Below, in pieces: positions 26,162 through 32,995 of a stretch of DNA of 32,995 nucleotides. The DNA lies in assembly GCA_016787985.1 (NCBI GenBank), contig JAEUTC010000238.1, positions 1 through 32,995 on the forward strand, in the 5' to 3' direction. Positions within the stretch are counted from its first letter, which is position 1; each line of letters opens with the position of its first letter. The notes beneath the pieces are model-generated. The model made no database searches, was not told the DNA's origin, and saw only the letters and a program-made list of their open reading frames with translations. The translations under genes were made by a program, and so were the position numbers. The DNA is from Flavobacteriales bacterium. Its GTDB lineage: Bacteria > Bacteroidota > Bacteroidia > Flavobacteriales_F > PHOS-HE28.

Positions 26162-27865
26162 ATGAGGATCACACGTGCACGTATCGCCACCTGGTCAGCG
26201 CTTAGTGGGCTGCTGTGGGCGCTCGCTTGGCCAGCAGTTGGTGGCTTCACCTTTTTGGCCTTCGTTGCGTGGTTGCCCTTGTTGCACGCCGAACGCCTGC
26301 ATGAGGAGCGCACCATCGATCGCAAGCGTTCGTTCATGCCTTATGTATGGTTGGTGGTGTTCCTGTGGAATGCGCTCACCTCTTGGTGGTTCTTCGGTGT
26401 AAGTGAGCCCCTGGGCACAAGGCTCGTGAGCGGACTGGCGCCCATGACGGTGAATTCGCTGCTCATGCTGGTGCCGTGGTGGTTGAAGCGCGTGACCCGT
26501 CGCATCGCCGGACCAATGCCGGCCAACCTGGCCTTCATCACCTTCTGGCTCGCCTTCGAGCGCCTTCACCACGGCTGGGACCTGCAATGGCCGTGGTTCT
26601 CCTTGGGCAACGTGTTCGGCACACAACCACACTGGATCCAGTGGTACGAGGTCACCGGCATGCTCGGAGGTTCGTTATGGGTGTTGCTGGTCACCTTCTT
26701 CATCGATCGGGCCATCCTTCAATTCCGGGTCTCGCGCCAGGCGTTGCTGCGCAATTCATCCGCCGCTGCGTTCCTGCTGATCGTCCCTCCGTCGATCTCC
26801 ATCTGGCGCTTCAACACGATCCGCACGGACGATGGAATCGCAGTGGAAGCCGTGGTGGTGCAGCCCAACATCGACCCCTACACCGAGAAGTTCGGTGGCG
26901 TGGATGCCATGGAGCAACTGGAGCGCATGCTCGCGCTGGCCGCTGATGCCATGACGGATTCGACCGCACTGGTGGTGATGCCCGAGACCGCCTTGCAGGA
27001 AGGGGCCTACCTCGATATGAACGGACCCGTACCGGTGTACCACGGACTCTGGGAGAACGCCATCGATGGCGCGCGCAGCACCAAGCGCCTCGAGACCTTC
27101 CAGGAACAACACCCGAATGCCGCACTGCTTACCGGCATGTCCGCGGATCTCCTTTACCCGAAAGGGGAAGACCCACCGCCCTCTGCGCGACCGCTCTTCA
27201 ATGAAGAAGGTCTGCCACCTGGGGAGCAGCGCTGGTACGAGGCCTACAACGCTGCCCTCTTCCTGCCTGCCAAAGGCCTTGTCGAGGTATACAACAAATC
27301 CAAGTTGGTGGCCGGCGTGGAAGCGATGCCCTTCGAGGAGGTGCTGGGCTATTTGGGCGACTTCGCGGTGGATCTCGGTGGTGTTTCGGGAAGCCTAGGC
27401 ACGCAGGAGGAACGGGAGGTGCTCGTGGATCCCGCTTCCGGGTTGAAGGTGGTTCCTGCCATCTGCTATGAATCGGTCTTCGGCGAACATGTAGCTGCCC
27501 ATGTGCGCAACGGCGGTAACCTCATCGCGGTGATCACCAACGATGCCTGGTGGGGTGATTCCCCGGGCTACCGCCAGCACCTCACCTTCTCCACCATCCG
27601 CGCCATCGAAACGCGCCGCGATGTGGTGCGCTCCGCCAACACCGGCATCTCCTGTTTCGTGGACCGTAAAGGGGTCATTCACAGCCCCACGGCCTGGTGG
27701 GTACCTACAGCGGAGCGGAGGACCGTGCATCTTAACGATGAACTCACCTTCTTCGTGCGCCATGGTGACCTGATCGGTCGCACGGCCATGCTGCTCGCAC
27801 TGCTGATCTTGCCTGCCCTGCTCGTTCTGCGCATCCGCCAGAAGCGTGCCGTCGCCGAACGGTAA
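26162..27865 (+). CDS. lnt: Apolipoprotein N-acyltransferase
   Basis: A 567-residue inner-membrane enzyme that adds the third acyl chain to lipoproteins in the last step of their maturation. The N-terminal half has the expected helices (WSALSGLLWALAWPAVGGFTFLAFVAWLPLL and more). The nitrilase-like periplasmic domain contains the Glu-Lys-Cys triad: Glu275 in VVMPETALQEG, Lys379 in VYNKSKLV and Cys435 in PAICYES. TNDAWWGDSPGYRQHLTFSTIRAIETRRDVVRSANTG is the family signature. A final helix ends the protein. In E. coli Lnt the segment after the Lys is LVPFGEY; here it is LVAGVEAMPF, a common variant in this phylum. It is followed by pabB 11 bases later. Confidence 0.95.
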   Translation: MRITRARIATWSALSGLLWALAWPAVGGFTFLAFVAWLPLLHAERLHEERTIDRKRSFMPYVWLVVFLWNALTSWWFFGVSEPLGTRLVSGLAPMTVNSLLMLVPWWLKRVTRRIAGPMPANLAFITFWLAFERLHHGWDLQWPWFSLGNVFGTQPHWIQWYEVTGMLGGSLWVLLVTFFIDRAILQFRVSRQALLRNSSAAAFLLIVPPSISIWRFNTIRTDDGIAVEAVVVQPNIDPYTEKFGGVDAMEQLERMLALAADAMTDSTALVVMPETALQEGAYLDMNGPVPVYHGLWENAIDGARSTKRLETFQEQHPNAALLTGMSADLLYPKGEDPPPSARPLFNEEGLPPGEQRWYEAYNAALFLPAKGLVEVYNKSKLVAGVEAMPFEEVLGYLGDFAVDLGGVSGSLGTQEEREVLVDPASGLKVVPAICYESVFGEHVAAHVRNGGNLIAVITNDAWWGDSPGYRQHLTFSTIRAIETRRDVVRSANTGISCFVDRKGVIHSPTAWWVPTAERRTVHLNDELTFFVRHGDLIGRTAMLLALLILPALLVLRIRQKRAVAER

Positions 27866-27876
27866 TTTGGCCGTCC

Positions 27877-29103
27877 ATGCGCATCGCTGTTCCTGTTGAA
27901 GGATCGCCACGTTTCCTGCCGGAAGCCTTCAGCCAAGAGGAGTTCCTGCTCTATCGGCGCATGGCCGATCGTGATCGTGCCGTGTTGGCCGTGGGTGTGC
28001 TACGCGAAGTCGATGCACCGACCTTCGATGCTCAGGGGCAGGCCGATGATTGGTACTTCGGTGTGCTGCGTTACGAATGGCGGCATGCCCTGTTCGGCGA
28101 GGGTGGCCGGATCACGGATCATACGCGGTGGTACGTTCCGCGGTACGTCATCGAATGGGTCGGTGCGCGAACCGTAGTGCACGCGCTCCCAGAAGATGTG
28201 CATCAGGTCGAAGCTTGGGTCGCGGCGATGAAGGGTGCTGCCTTCACGAGCGGAACCTATTCGATCGATCTCCAATGGACCGAACGCGTTCCGCGCGATC
28301 GCTACATCCAAGCCGTGCAGAAGCTTCTGGCGCATATCCAGCGTGGCGATATCTACGAGGTCAACTATTGCACCACACGCAAGGCCCGTGTTCCGGACTT
28401 CGATCCCTTCGCAGCCTTCGCTGCGTTGGATCAGCGTTCACAAGCACCCTTCAGTGCGTTCTTGCGCGATGGGGATTCCTTCGCGGTGTGCGCAAGCCCC
28501 GAACGCTTCCTCGCCTTCCGAGGGAAGCACGTCACCGGTGAGCCCATGAAGGGGACCCGCCCGCGCCACGCGGAAGGCGATGCCGATCGCGCAGCGGCCG
28601 TTGAACTCGCCAACGATGCCAAGGAACGCAGCGAGAACATCATGGCGCTGGATGTCATGCGGCACGACCTCTCGCGCATCGCGGCCAGCGGCTCGGTCAG
28701 GGTGAGCGAACTATGCGCGGTGCGATCGTATCCGCGCGTACACCAGCTGGTGAGCACCGTGGAAGCCGATCTGCGCGAAGGCCTGGATCCACTCGACGTG
28801 CTCCGCGCCACCTTCCCCATGGCCAGCATGACAGGCGCCCCGAAGCTCCGGGCGATGCAGTTGATCGACGAGGCCGAGCAAGGTCCGCGCGGCTTGTTCA
28901 GCGGAAGCCTCGGCTTCTTCGCACCCGATGGCACCGGCGACTTCAACGTGGTGATCCGCACGCTGCTCTTCAATGCGAAGACCACGGAACTTTCGCTCAC
29001 CACCGGTAGTGCGATCACGGCACTTTGCGATCCGGAACAGGAGTTCGAGGAGTGTGAAGTGAAAGCGCGCTCGGTCATTGATGCGTTACGCCATGATCGA
29101 TAA
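27877..29103 (+). CDS. pabB: Aminodeoxychorismate synthase component I
   Basis: A 408-residue chorismate-binding enzyme for folate synthesis: with a glutamine amidotransferase (PabA) it makes 4-amino-4-deoxychorismate. The C-terminal two-thirds has the chorismate-binding order: IQRGDIYEVNYC, then EPMKGTRPR with Lys225, SENIMALDVMRHDLSRI, TFPMASMTGAPKLRAMQLIDE, SGSLGFFAPDGTGDFNVVIRTL and a final GSAITALCDPEQEFEECEVKA. Lys225 in the (P)xKGT motif distinguishes PabB from anthranilate synthase, which has Ala there. The start ATG at 27877 lies 11 bases after lnt. No PabA or PabC is visible here. The N-terminal 100 residues are divergent, as usual. Confidence 0.93.
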   Translation: MRIAVPVEGSPRFLPEAFSQEEFLLYRRMADRDRAVLAVGVLREVDAPTFDAQGQADDWYFGVLRYEWRHALFGEGGRITDHTRWYVPRYVIEWVGARTVVHALPEDVHQVEAWVAAMKGAAFTSGTYSIDLQWTERVPRDRYIQAVQKLLAHIQRGDIYEVNYCTTRKARVPDFDPFAAFAALDQRSQAPFSAFLRDGDSFAVCASPERFLAFRGKHVTGEPMKGTRPRHAEGDADRAAAVELANDAKERSENIMALDVMRHDLSRIAASGSVRVSELCAVRSYPRVHQLVSTVEADLREGLDPLDVLRATFPMASMTGAPKLRAMQLIDEAEQGPRGLFSGSLGFFAPDGTGDFNVVIRTLLFNAKTTELSLTTGSAITALCDPEQEFEECEVKARSVIDALRHDR

Positions 29104-30406
29104 GGTGCGCCATACCATTCGGGAGCACGGGCTCTTAATGACCGGTGAGGCGGTGTGGGTGGCGGTGAGCGGCGGCGTGGACAGCATGGTGTTGCTGCAC
29201 GTGTTGCAGACCTTGGGTCATCCGTGCCGCGTCGCTCATGTGGATCATGGCCTGCGCGGCGAAGCGAGCGATGGCGATCGCGCCTTCGTGGAAGCCTATT
29301 GCGCGGAGCAGGGTATACCGATCGATGTCGTGCGCGTGGACGTGAAGGCCGGTGCCGCGGCTACCGGTGAGAGCAAGCAGATGGCCGCACGCGCGTTGCG
29401 ACGCACTTGGTTCCACGAACTGATCGAACGCGGGCCACGGAAGCTCGCTACCGCCCACCATGCCGATGATGCGATCGAGACCTTCTTCATGGGCCTCATC
29501 CGAGGCATGGGTGCGCGCGGATGGGGAAGCATCCCGGTCCATAAGGATGGGATCATTCGCCCACTGATCGCCGTTACCCGCGACGAGATCCTGGCCTATG
29601 CGCGCGCTCACGACATCCGTTGGCGCGAGGATGCGAGCAATACCGAGGAGGCCTACCTCCGCAACCGCGTGCGCCACGAATTGTTGCCGATGCTCGAACG
29701 CTGGCGGCCCGGCACGCAACGCACCATCGCGCGCAACGTGCGCCTCTTCGGGGAATTGGACCACCTGGCCCGTGCTGCTGGGGAGGTCGCCTTGAACGGC
29801 ATCACACCCGAGTCGGATGGGACCTTGCGTGTGTCGATGGACCGCATCCTCGGGTCCACACCGGTGTTGGTCCTCCATCACCTGTTGCGCGGCTTAGGCT
29901 TCCACCCCGACCGCTTGGATGACATCCTGCAGGCGATGCGCGAAGGCAGGACAGGGGCTCGTTTCCCTGGGGAAGGGGTGGAGGTGTTCGTTGATCGCCA
30001 CACCCTCGTGCTCGCTCCTTACAGGTCTCATCCCACTTGGGTGATCCCCGCTCCCGATGCCGTCCCGGCCGATGCTCCGATCAGGATCGTGCGCTGTGCC
30101 GCTCCGTCGATCGCCTCGGATGCTTCCCGCTCCATCGCCTGGCTGGATGCGGACCGGATCAGCTTCCCCCTGGAGCTGCGGCCCTGGCGAACGGGTGATC
30201 GGATGCGGCCCGCTGGCCTCGGCGGCTCCAAGCTCATCAGCGATATCCTCACCGATGCCAAAGTGCCTCGGGATACCAAGGAACAGGCCTACGTGCTGGC
30301 CGATGCCGAGCGCATCCTCTGGCTCTGCGGTTGGCGCCTGTCCGAAGGGGTGAAGGCCACCTCGGATTGCGCGAACATCCTGCGGGTGGAGTGGTCAGGG
30401 AACTGA
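29093..30406 (+). CDS. tilS: tRNA(Ile)-lysidine synthase
   Basis: A 437-residue enzyme that converts the anticodon C34 of tRNA-Ile2 to lysidine, so that it reads AUA. The PP-loop is VSGGVDSM (Ser26-Met32), followed by VAHVDHGLRGEASDGD, a typical Asp-rich segment, ATAHHADDAIETFFMGLIRGMGARG, WREDASNTEEAYLRNRVRHELLPML and the C-terminal domain. The start ATG at 29093 (MIDKVRH) matches the family start and overlaps the end of pabB by 11 bases; an in-frame ATG at 29081 is less likely. There is no hypoxanthine phosphoribosyltransferase partner here. Confidence 0.95.
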   Translation: MIDKVRHTIREHGLLMTGEAVWVAVSGGVDSMVLLHVLQTLGHPCRVAHVDHGLRGEASDGDRAFVEAYCAEQGIPIDVVRVDVKAGAAATGESKQMAARALRRTWFHELIERGPRKLATAHHADDAIETFFMGLIRGMGARGWGSIPVHKDGIIRPLIAVTRDEILAYARAHDIRWREDASNTEEAYLRNRVRHELLPMLERWRPGTQRTIARNVRLFGELDHLARAAGEVALNGITPESDGTLRVSMDRILGSTPVLVLHHLLRGLGFHPDRLDDILQAMREGRTGARFPGEGVEVFVDRHTLVLAPYRSHPTWVIPAPDAVPADAPIRIVRCAAPSIASDASRSIAWLDADRISFPLELRPWRTGDRMRPAGLGGSKLISDILTDAKVPRDTKEQAYVLADAERILWLCGWRLSEGVKATSDCANILRVEWSGN

Positions 30407-30433
30407 CGGAAGTCAATGATTTTTCAACCTTTC

Positions 30434-30464
30434 TTGGTCTTCGTGCGTTTCACCTATACCTTCA
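30434..30464 (+). promoter_or_regulatory. Weak candidate promoter of the small conserved gene
   Basis: TTG at 30434-30436 and TACCTTCA at 30457-30464 are 20 bases apart, the right spacing for a -33/-7 pair, though the -7 has two mismatches to TAnnTTTG. It lies 22 bases before the ATG at 30487. Confidence 0.25.
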
Positions 30465-30486
30465 GGGCTCAACAACCAACATCAGC

Positions 30487-30777
30487 ATGCTCCCCCATAA
30501 CGCACAGATCATTCCCAAGGAACGGATCCCGACGTTGCGCTTCCCGCGCCAGCCCTTGATGTTGAGCGAAAGTGAACGACGCGCCATCATGCACAACATG
30601 GAGGAGGCGACACGCTTGGGCAATACCGAACACGGTAAGTGCCGCATCGTTTTCCAGGACGATGAGGGGCTGAAGGCCGTGGAAACCACCATCTGGACCT
30701 ACGACCCGGATAACATCGTGCTCAAGTATGGCATGGTCATCCCCGTAAGCCGCGTGGTCAGCGTGGACATTCCGTAG
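30487..30777 (+). CDS. Small conserved protein of unknown function
   Basis: A 96-residue soluble protein without a signal peptide. The sequence is dense with what looks like conserved text: IIPKERIPTLRFPRQPLMLSESERR, MHNMEEATRLGNTEHGKCRIVFQDDEGLKAVETTIW and a closing NIVLKYGMVIPVSRVVSVDIP. I recall near-identical sequences from other Flavobacteriales genomes, but not a function. The order suggests a short helix followed by a small beta barrel, the C-terminal half resembling an SH3/Sm-like fold that could bind RNA or a small ligand; this is inference only. The ATG at 30487 starts at the beginning of the conserved part; longer frames overlap tilS. It has its own short intergenic region on both sides. 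Confidence 0.78.
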   Translation: MLPHNAQIIPKERIPTLRFPRQPLMLSESERRAIMHNMEEATRLGNTEHGKCRIVFQDDEGLKAVETTIWTYDPDNIVLKYGMVIPVSRVVSVDIP

Positions 30778-30826
30778 GAGTCCTAGTATCTTGTTAACGG
30801 CTGGTATTCCTGCGTAAGGGTGGGGC

Positions 30827-30834
30827 TATTTTTG
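30827..30834 (+). promoter_or_regulatory. Putative -7 promoter element of the DsbD pair
   Basis: TATTTTTG matches TAnnTTTG exactly and lies 16 bases before the ATG at 30851. No good -33 TTG is at the expected spacing. It would serve both the DsbD-alpha-like gene and dsbD. Confidence 0.5.
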
Positions 30835-30850
30835 CGACCATTCCTACGCC

Positions 30851-31303
30851 ATGTATCCGCTCGCCCTTTCCGTGCTGTTCGCCACCGTTTTGCCGGCTGG
30901 TCCGGTACAATGGTCCTTTGGCGCCAAAGCGACCGGTGCCGGTGAGGTGGCCGTTGAACTCACCGCCACCGTGCAGGAGGGCTGGCACATTTACGCCACC
31001 CGCTTGGAGAACGACCTCGGTCCGATACCTACGTCCATCCGTTTTGAGAAGGACGAGAGGCTGAAGGCCGTGGGTGAGCTGGCCGAACCGGTGCCGGAAG
31101 AGGTCTTCGATCCTAACTTCGAAATGCAGGTGCGCTACCACTCCGGTACGCCGGTGTTCGTGCAACGTTTTCAACCCACCACCCTGGGTGTCCATGTGGT
31201 CAAGGGTGAAGTGGAATTCATGGTGTGCAACGACAAGACCTGCTTGCCACCCGAAGTGGTGAAATTCGAGCTAGAGGTCACAAACGGCGAAACGAAGCAT
31301 TGA
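30851..31303 (+). CDS. Secreted DsbD-alpha-like domain protein
   Basis: A 150-residue exported protein with a signal peptide (MYPLALSVLFATVLPAG). The rest is one DsbD N-terminal-like immunoglobulin-fold domain, with VQWSFGAKATGAGEVAVELTATVQEGWHIYA at the start and a Cys pair, Cys126 and Cys131, in FMVCNDKTCLPPEVV near the end. These cysteines correspond to the pair in DsbD-alpha that passes electrons to periplasmic partners such as DsbC or CcmG. The domain is a paralogue of the first domain of the neighbouring DsbD. It probably takes reducing equivalents from DsbD or acts as a stand-alone thiol carrier. It lies three bases before dsbD. Confidence 0.85.
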   Translation: MYPLALSVLFATVLPAGPVQWSFGAKATGAGEVAVELTATVQEGWHIYATRLENDLGPIPTSIRFEKDERLKAVGELAEPVPEEVFDPNFEMQVRYHSGTPVFVQRFQPTTLGVHVVKGEVEFMVCNDKTCLPPEVVKFELEVTNGETKH

Positions 31304-31306
31304 TCC

Positions 31307-32995
31307 ATGCGGTACCTGTTCAGTCTTCTTCTCGTACTCCTGTTCGGTGCGGCCTCTGCTCAACCGGCCGGTGCCAACGGTGCCGAGGAACCCGTGAAAT
31401 GGTCGATCACGGCGAATGCAGCTGGTGATGCCTGGGACCTTGTTTTCACCGCCACCATCGAGCACGGCTGGTCGGTGTACTCGCAGAACAACTACGGTGA
31501 CATGGGGCCGTGGCCCACGTCGGTGAAGGTGGATAGCGTGGCAGGCCGGACCCTCGTAGGTGTGGTCAGCGAGACCGGCCCCAAGGTGATCGAAGGCATG
31601 GACGCGGTGTTCGGGATGGAGGTGAAGAAGTTCAAGGAACTGGCCATCTTCACCCAGCGCATCAAGGTGGATGATCCGAGCACGCCGGTGACCGGGATGT
31701 TCGAGTACATGACCTGCAATGATGAGATGTGCTTGCCGCCTACGACCGTGTACTACATCGTACCCGGTTTGAACAGCGGCACCTTCGAGCTGGGTTCACT
31801 GCCCTTCGATCCGAACGATACCCGTTTTAAGGACCTCGCTACACGCTCCGGATCGGACGAGTTAAAACTCGCCAACGTGGACCTCAACGCGCCTGTGATC
31901 CGCGGCACCGAGGCCGTGGTGAAGGAAGCCAACACCTTGTGGAAGATCTTCTTCCTCGGTTTCCTTGGTGGCCTGGTGGCTTTGCTCACTCCGTGCGTGT
32001 TCCCTATGATCCCGCTCACGGTGAGCTTCTTCACCAAAGGCAGTGAGGACAAGAAGAAGGGCCTGAAGAACGCGCTCACCTACGGCGGCTTCATCCTCGG
32101 CATCTACTTGCTCTTCAGCTTGCCCTTCCACCTGCTCGGTTCGGTGAACCCCGAGATCTTCAACGAGATCAGTACCAACCCCTGGCTGAACATCTTCTTC
32201 TTCGTGATCTTCCTGGTCTTCGCGGTGAGCTTCTTCGGCTACTTCGAGATCACCCTGCCGAGCAGCTGGGTGAACAGCATGGACCAGAAAGCCTCCAAGT
32301 TCGGCGGCATGATCGGCATCTTCTTCATGGCCCTCACCCTGGCGCTGGTCTCCTTCAGTTGCACGGGCCCCATCCTTGGTTCCTTGCTCGCCGGCGCGCT
32401 CACCGCCGATGGTGGTGCCTGGCAACTCACCGCAGGCCTCGGTGGTTTCGGTCTGGCGCTAGCCTTACCCTTTGCTCTCTTCGCCCTCTTCCCGAGCTGG
32501 TTGAACTCCCTTCCCCGCAGCGGCTCGTGGCTGAACAGCGTGAAGGTCGTGCTCGGCTTCGCGGAGATCGCACTCGCGTTCAAGTTCCTGAGCAACGCCG
32601 ACCTGGTGAAACAATGGAGCATCGTGCCTTACGAACTCTTCATGGTCGTTTGGGTGTTGTGCGCGCTCGGCATCGTGCTCTACCTCTTCGGAGTCATCCG
32701 CTTCCCGCACGATAGTCCAGTCAAGGCGAGGTCCATCACCCGGTGGGCCTTCATCGCGCTCTTCACCGCCACCACGGTCTACCTCGCCTTCGGCCTGCGG
32801 GTGGATCAAGAAGCGAAGACCTTCAAGCCGGTAGCGCTCATGAGCGGCTTGGCGCCACCTGCCGGGTACAGCTGGATCCTTCCCAAGAAAGCCGAAGCGT
32901 TCCACGACTTGGACGAAGCCCTGGCCCATGCGCGTTCCGTAGGCAAACCGCTCATGGTGGATTTCACCGGTTGGGCCTGTGTGAACTGCCGCAAG
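31307..32995 (+). CDS. dsbD: Thiol:disulfide interchange protein DsbD, cut by the window end
   Basis: The first 563 codons of a gene continuing past the right edge. DsbD moves electrons from cytoplasmic thioredoxin to the periplasm. A signal peptide (MRYLFSLLLVLLFGAASAQ) is followed by an alpha domain with CNDEMC (Cys137 and Cys142), then from about 215 a transmembrane domain with LTPCVFPMIPLTVSFF (Cys230) and VSFSCTGPILGSLLAG (Cys352), which are the two conserved membrane cysteines. From about 520 the thioredoxin-like gamma domain starts; the window ends just inside its active site WACVNC (Cys558, Cys561). About 100-130 residues are likely missing. The gene is three bases after the DsbD-alpha-like gene, so the two form an operon. 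Confidence 0.95.
   Translation, partial: MRYLFSLLLVLLFGAASAQPAGANGAEEPVKWSITANAAGDAWDLVFTATIEHGWSVYSQNNYGDMGPWPTSVKVDSVAGRTLVGVVSETGPKVIEGMDAVFGMEVKKFKELAIFTQRIKVDDPSTPVTGMFEYMTCNDEMCLPPTTVYYIVPGLNSGTFELGSLPFDPNDTRFKDLATRSGSDELKLANVDLNAPVIRGTEAVVKEANTLWKIFFLGFLGGLVALLTPCVFPMIPLTVSFFTKGSEDKKKGLKNALTYGGFILGIYLLFSLPFHLLGSVNPEIFNEISTNPWLNIFFFVIFLVFAVSFFGYFEITLPSSWVNSMDQKASKFGGMIGIFFMALTLALVSFSCTGPILGSLLAGALTADGGAWQLTAGLGGFGLALALPFALFALFPSWLNSLPRSGSWLNSVKVVLGFAEIALAFKFLSNADLVKQWSIVPYELFMVVWVLCALGIVLYLFGVIRFPHDSPVKARSITRWAFIALFTATTVYLAFGLRVDQEAKTFKPVALMSGLAPPAGYSWILPKKAEAFHDLDEALAHARSVGKPLMVDFTGWACVNCRK

Noticed and set aside
32900..32995. Broken or truncated DsbD
   Set aside because: The frame is open to the last base and stops only because the window ends.

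Overview
The window is about 60% GC and carries 26 protein-coding genes packed tightly on both strands, with no RNA gene, mobile element or CRISPR array that I can see. The gene set points to the Bacteroidota, most likely a high-GC member of the Flavobacteriales lineage. The evidence is a PorV/PorU-type pair of the type IX secretion system, a DUF5686/carboxypeptidase-regulatory-domain protein, a TolB-like propeller fused to an Omp85-like barrel, standalone PurS, and repeated TAnnTTTG-type -7 promoter elements with very short leaders and no obvious Shine-Dalgarno sites.

Layout. 1-101: the first 33 codons of gcvP (minus), leaving the window. 229-3561: a plus-strand run of a small secreted/membrane protein, kynureninase (kynU) and kynurenine 3-monooxygenase (kmo), which together convert kynurenine through 3-hydroxykynurenine to 3-hydroxyanthranilate. 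3595-5023 (minus): an overlapping pair made of an unknown membrane-anchored protein and an HTTM (gamma-carboxylase-like) protein. 5107-5973: a secreted barrel-like protein of unknown function. 6102-6737 (minus): a metallo-beta-lactamase-fold hydrolase. 6805-11641: the large TolB-like/Omp85-like fusion, a half-size TauE/SafE transporter and an M20 amidohydrolase, with the last two genes overlapping by four bases. 11646-14242 (minus): recQ and a small unknown gene separated by a strong hairpin.

14453-18540 is an envelope operon: tatC, a DUF5686 outer-membrane protein and lptB, with end-to-start overlaps or six-base gaps. 18577-19778 (minus) holds pssA then purS. 19890-26128 is a PorV2-like barrel protein followed, overlapping by four bases, by a 1711-residue C25-family PorU2-like sortase. 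26162-30406 is lnt, pabB and tilS. 30487-30777 is a small conserved protein of unknown function. 30851-32995 is a secreted DsbD-alpha-like domain protein followed by dsbD, which is cut by the window edge inside its thioredoxin active site.

Most of the window is core metabolism and cell-envelope biogenesis. The less ordinary parts are the peptidase-like/propeller/Omp85 fusion, the PorU2-PorV2 pair, the HTTM pair, the half-size TauE protein and the stand-alone DsbD-like domain. I see no defence system, phage or obvious acquired island. Three of the four convergent gene ends carry compact palindromes that may act as two-way terminators.
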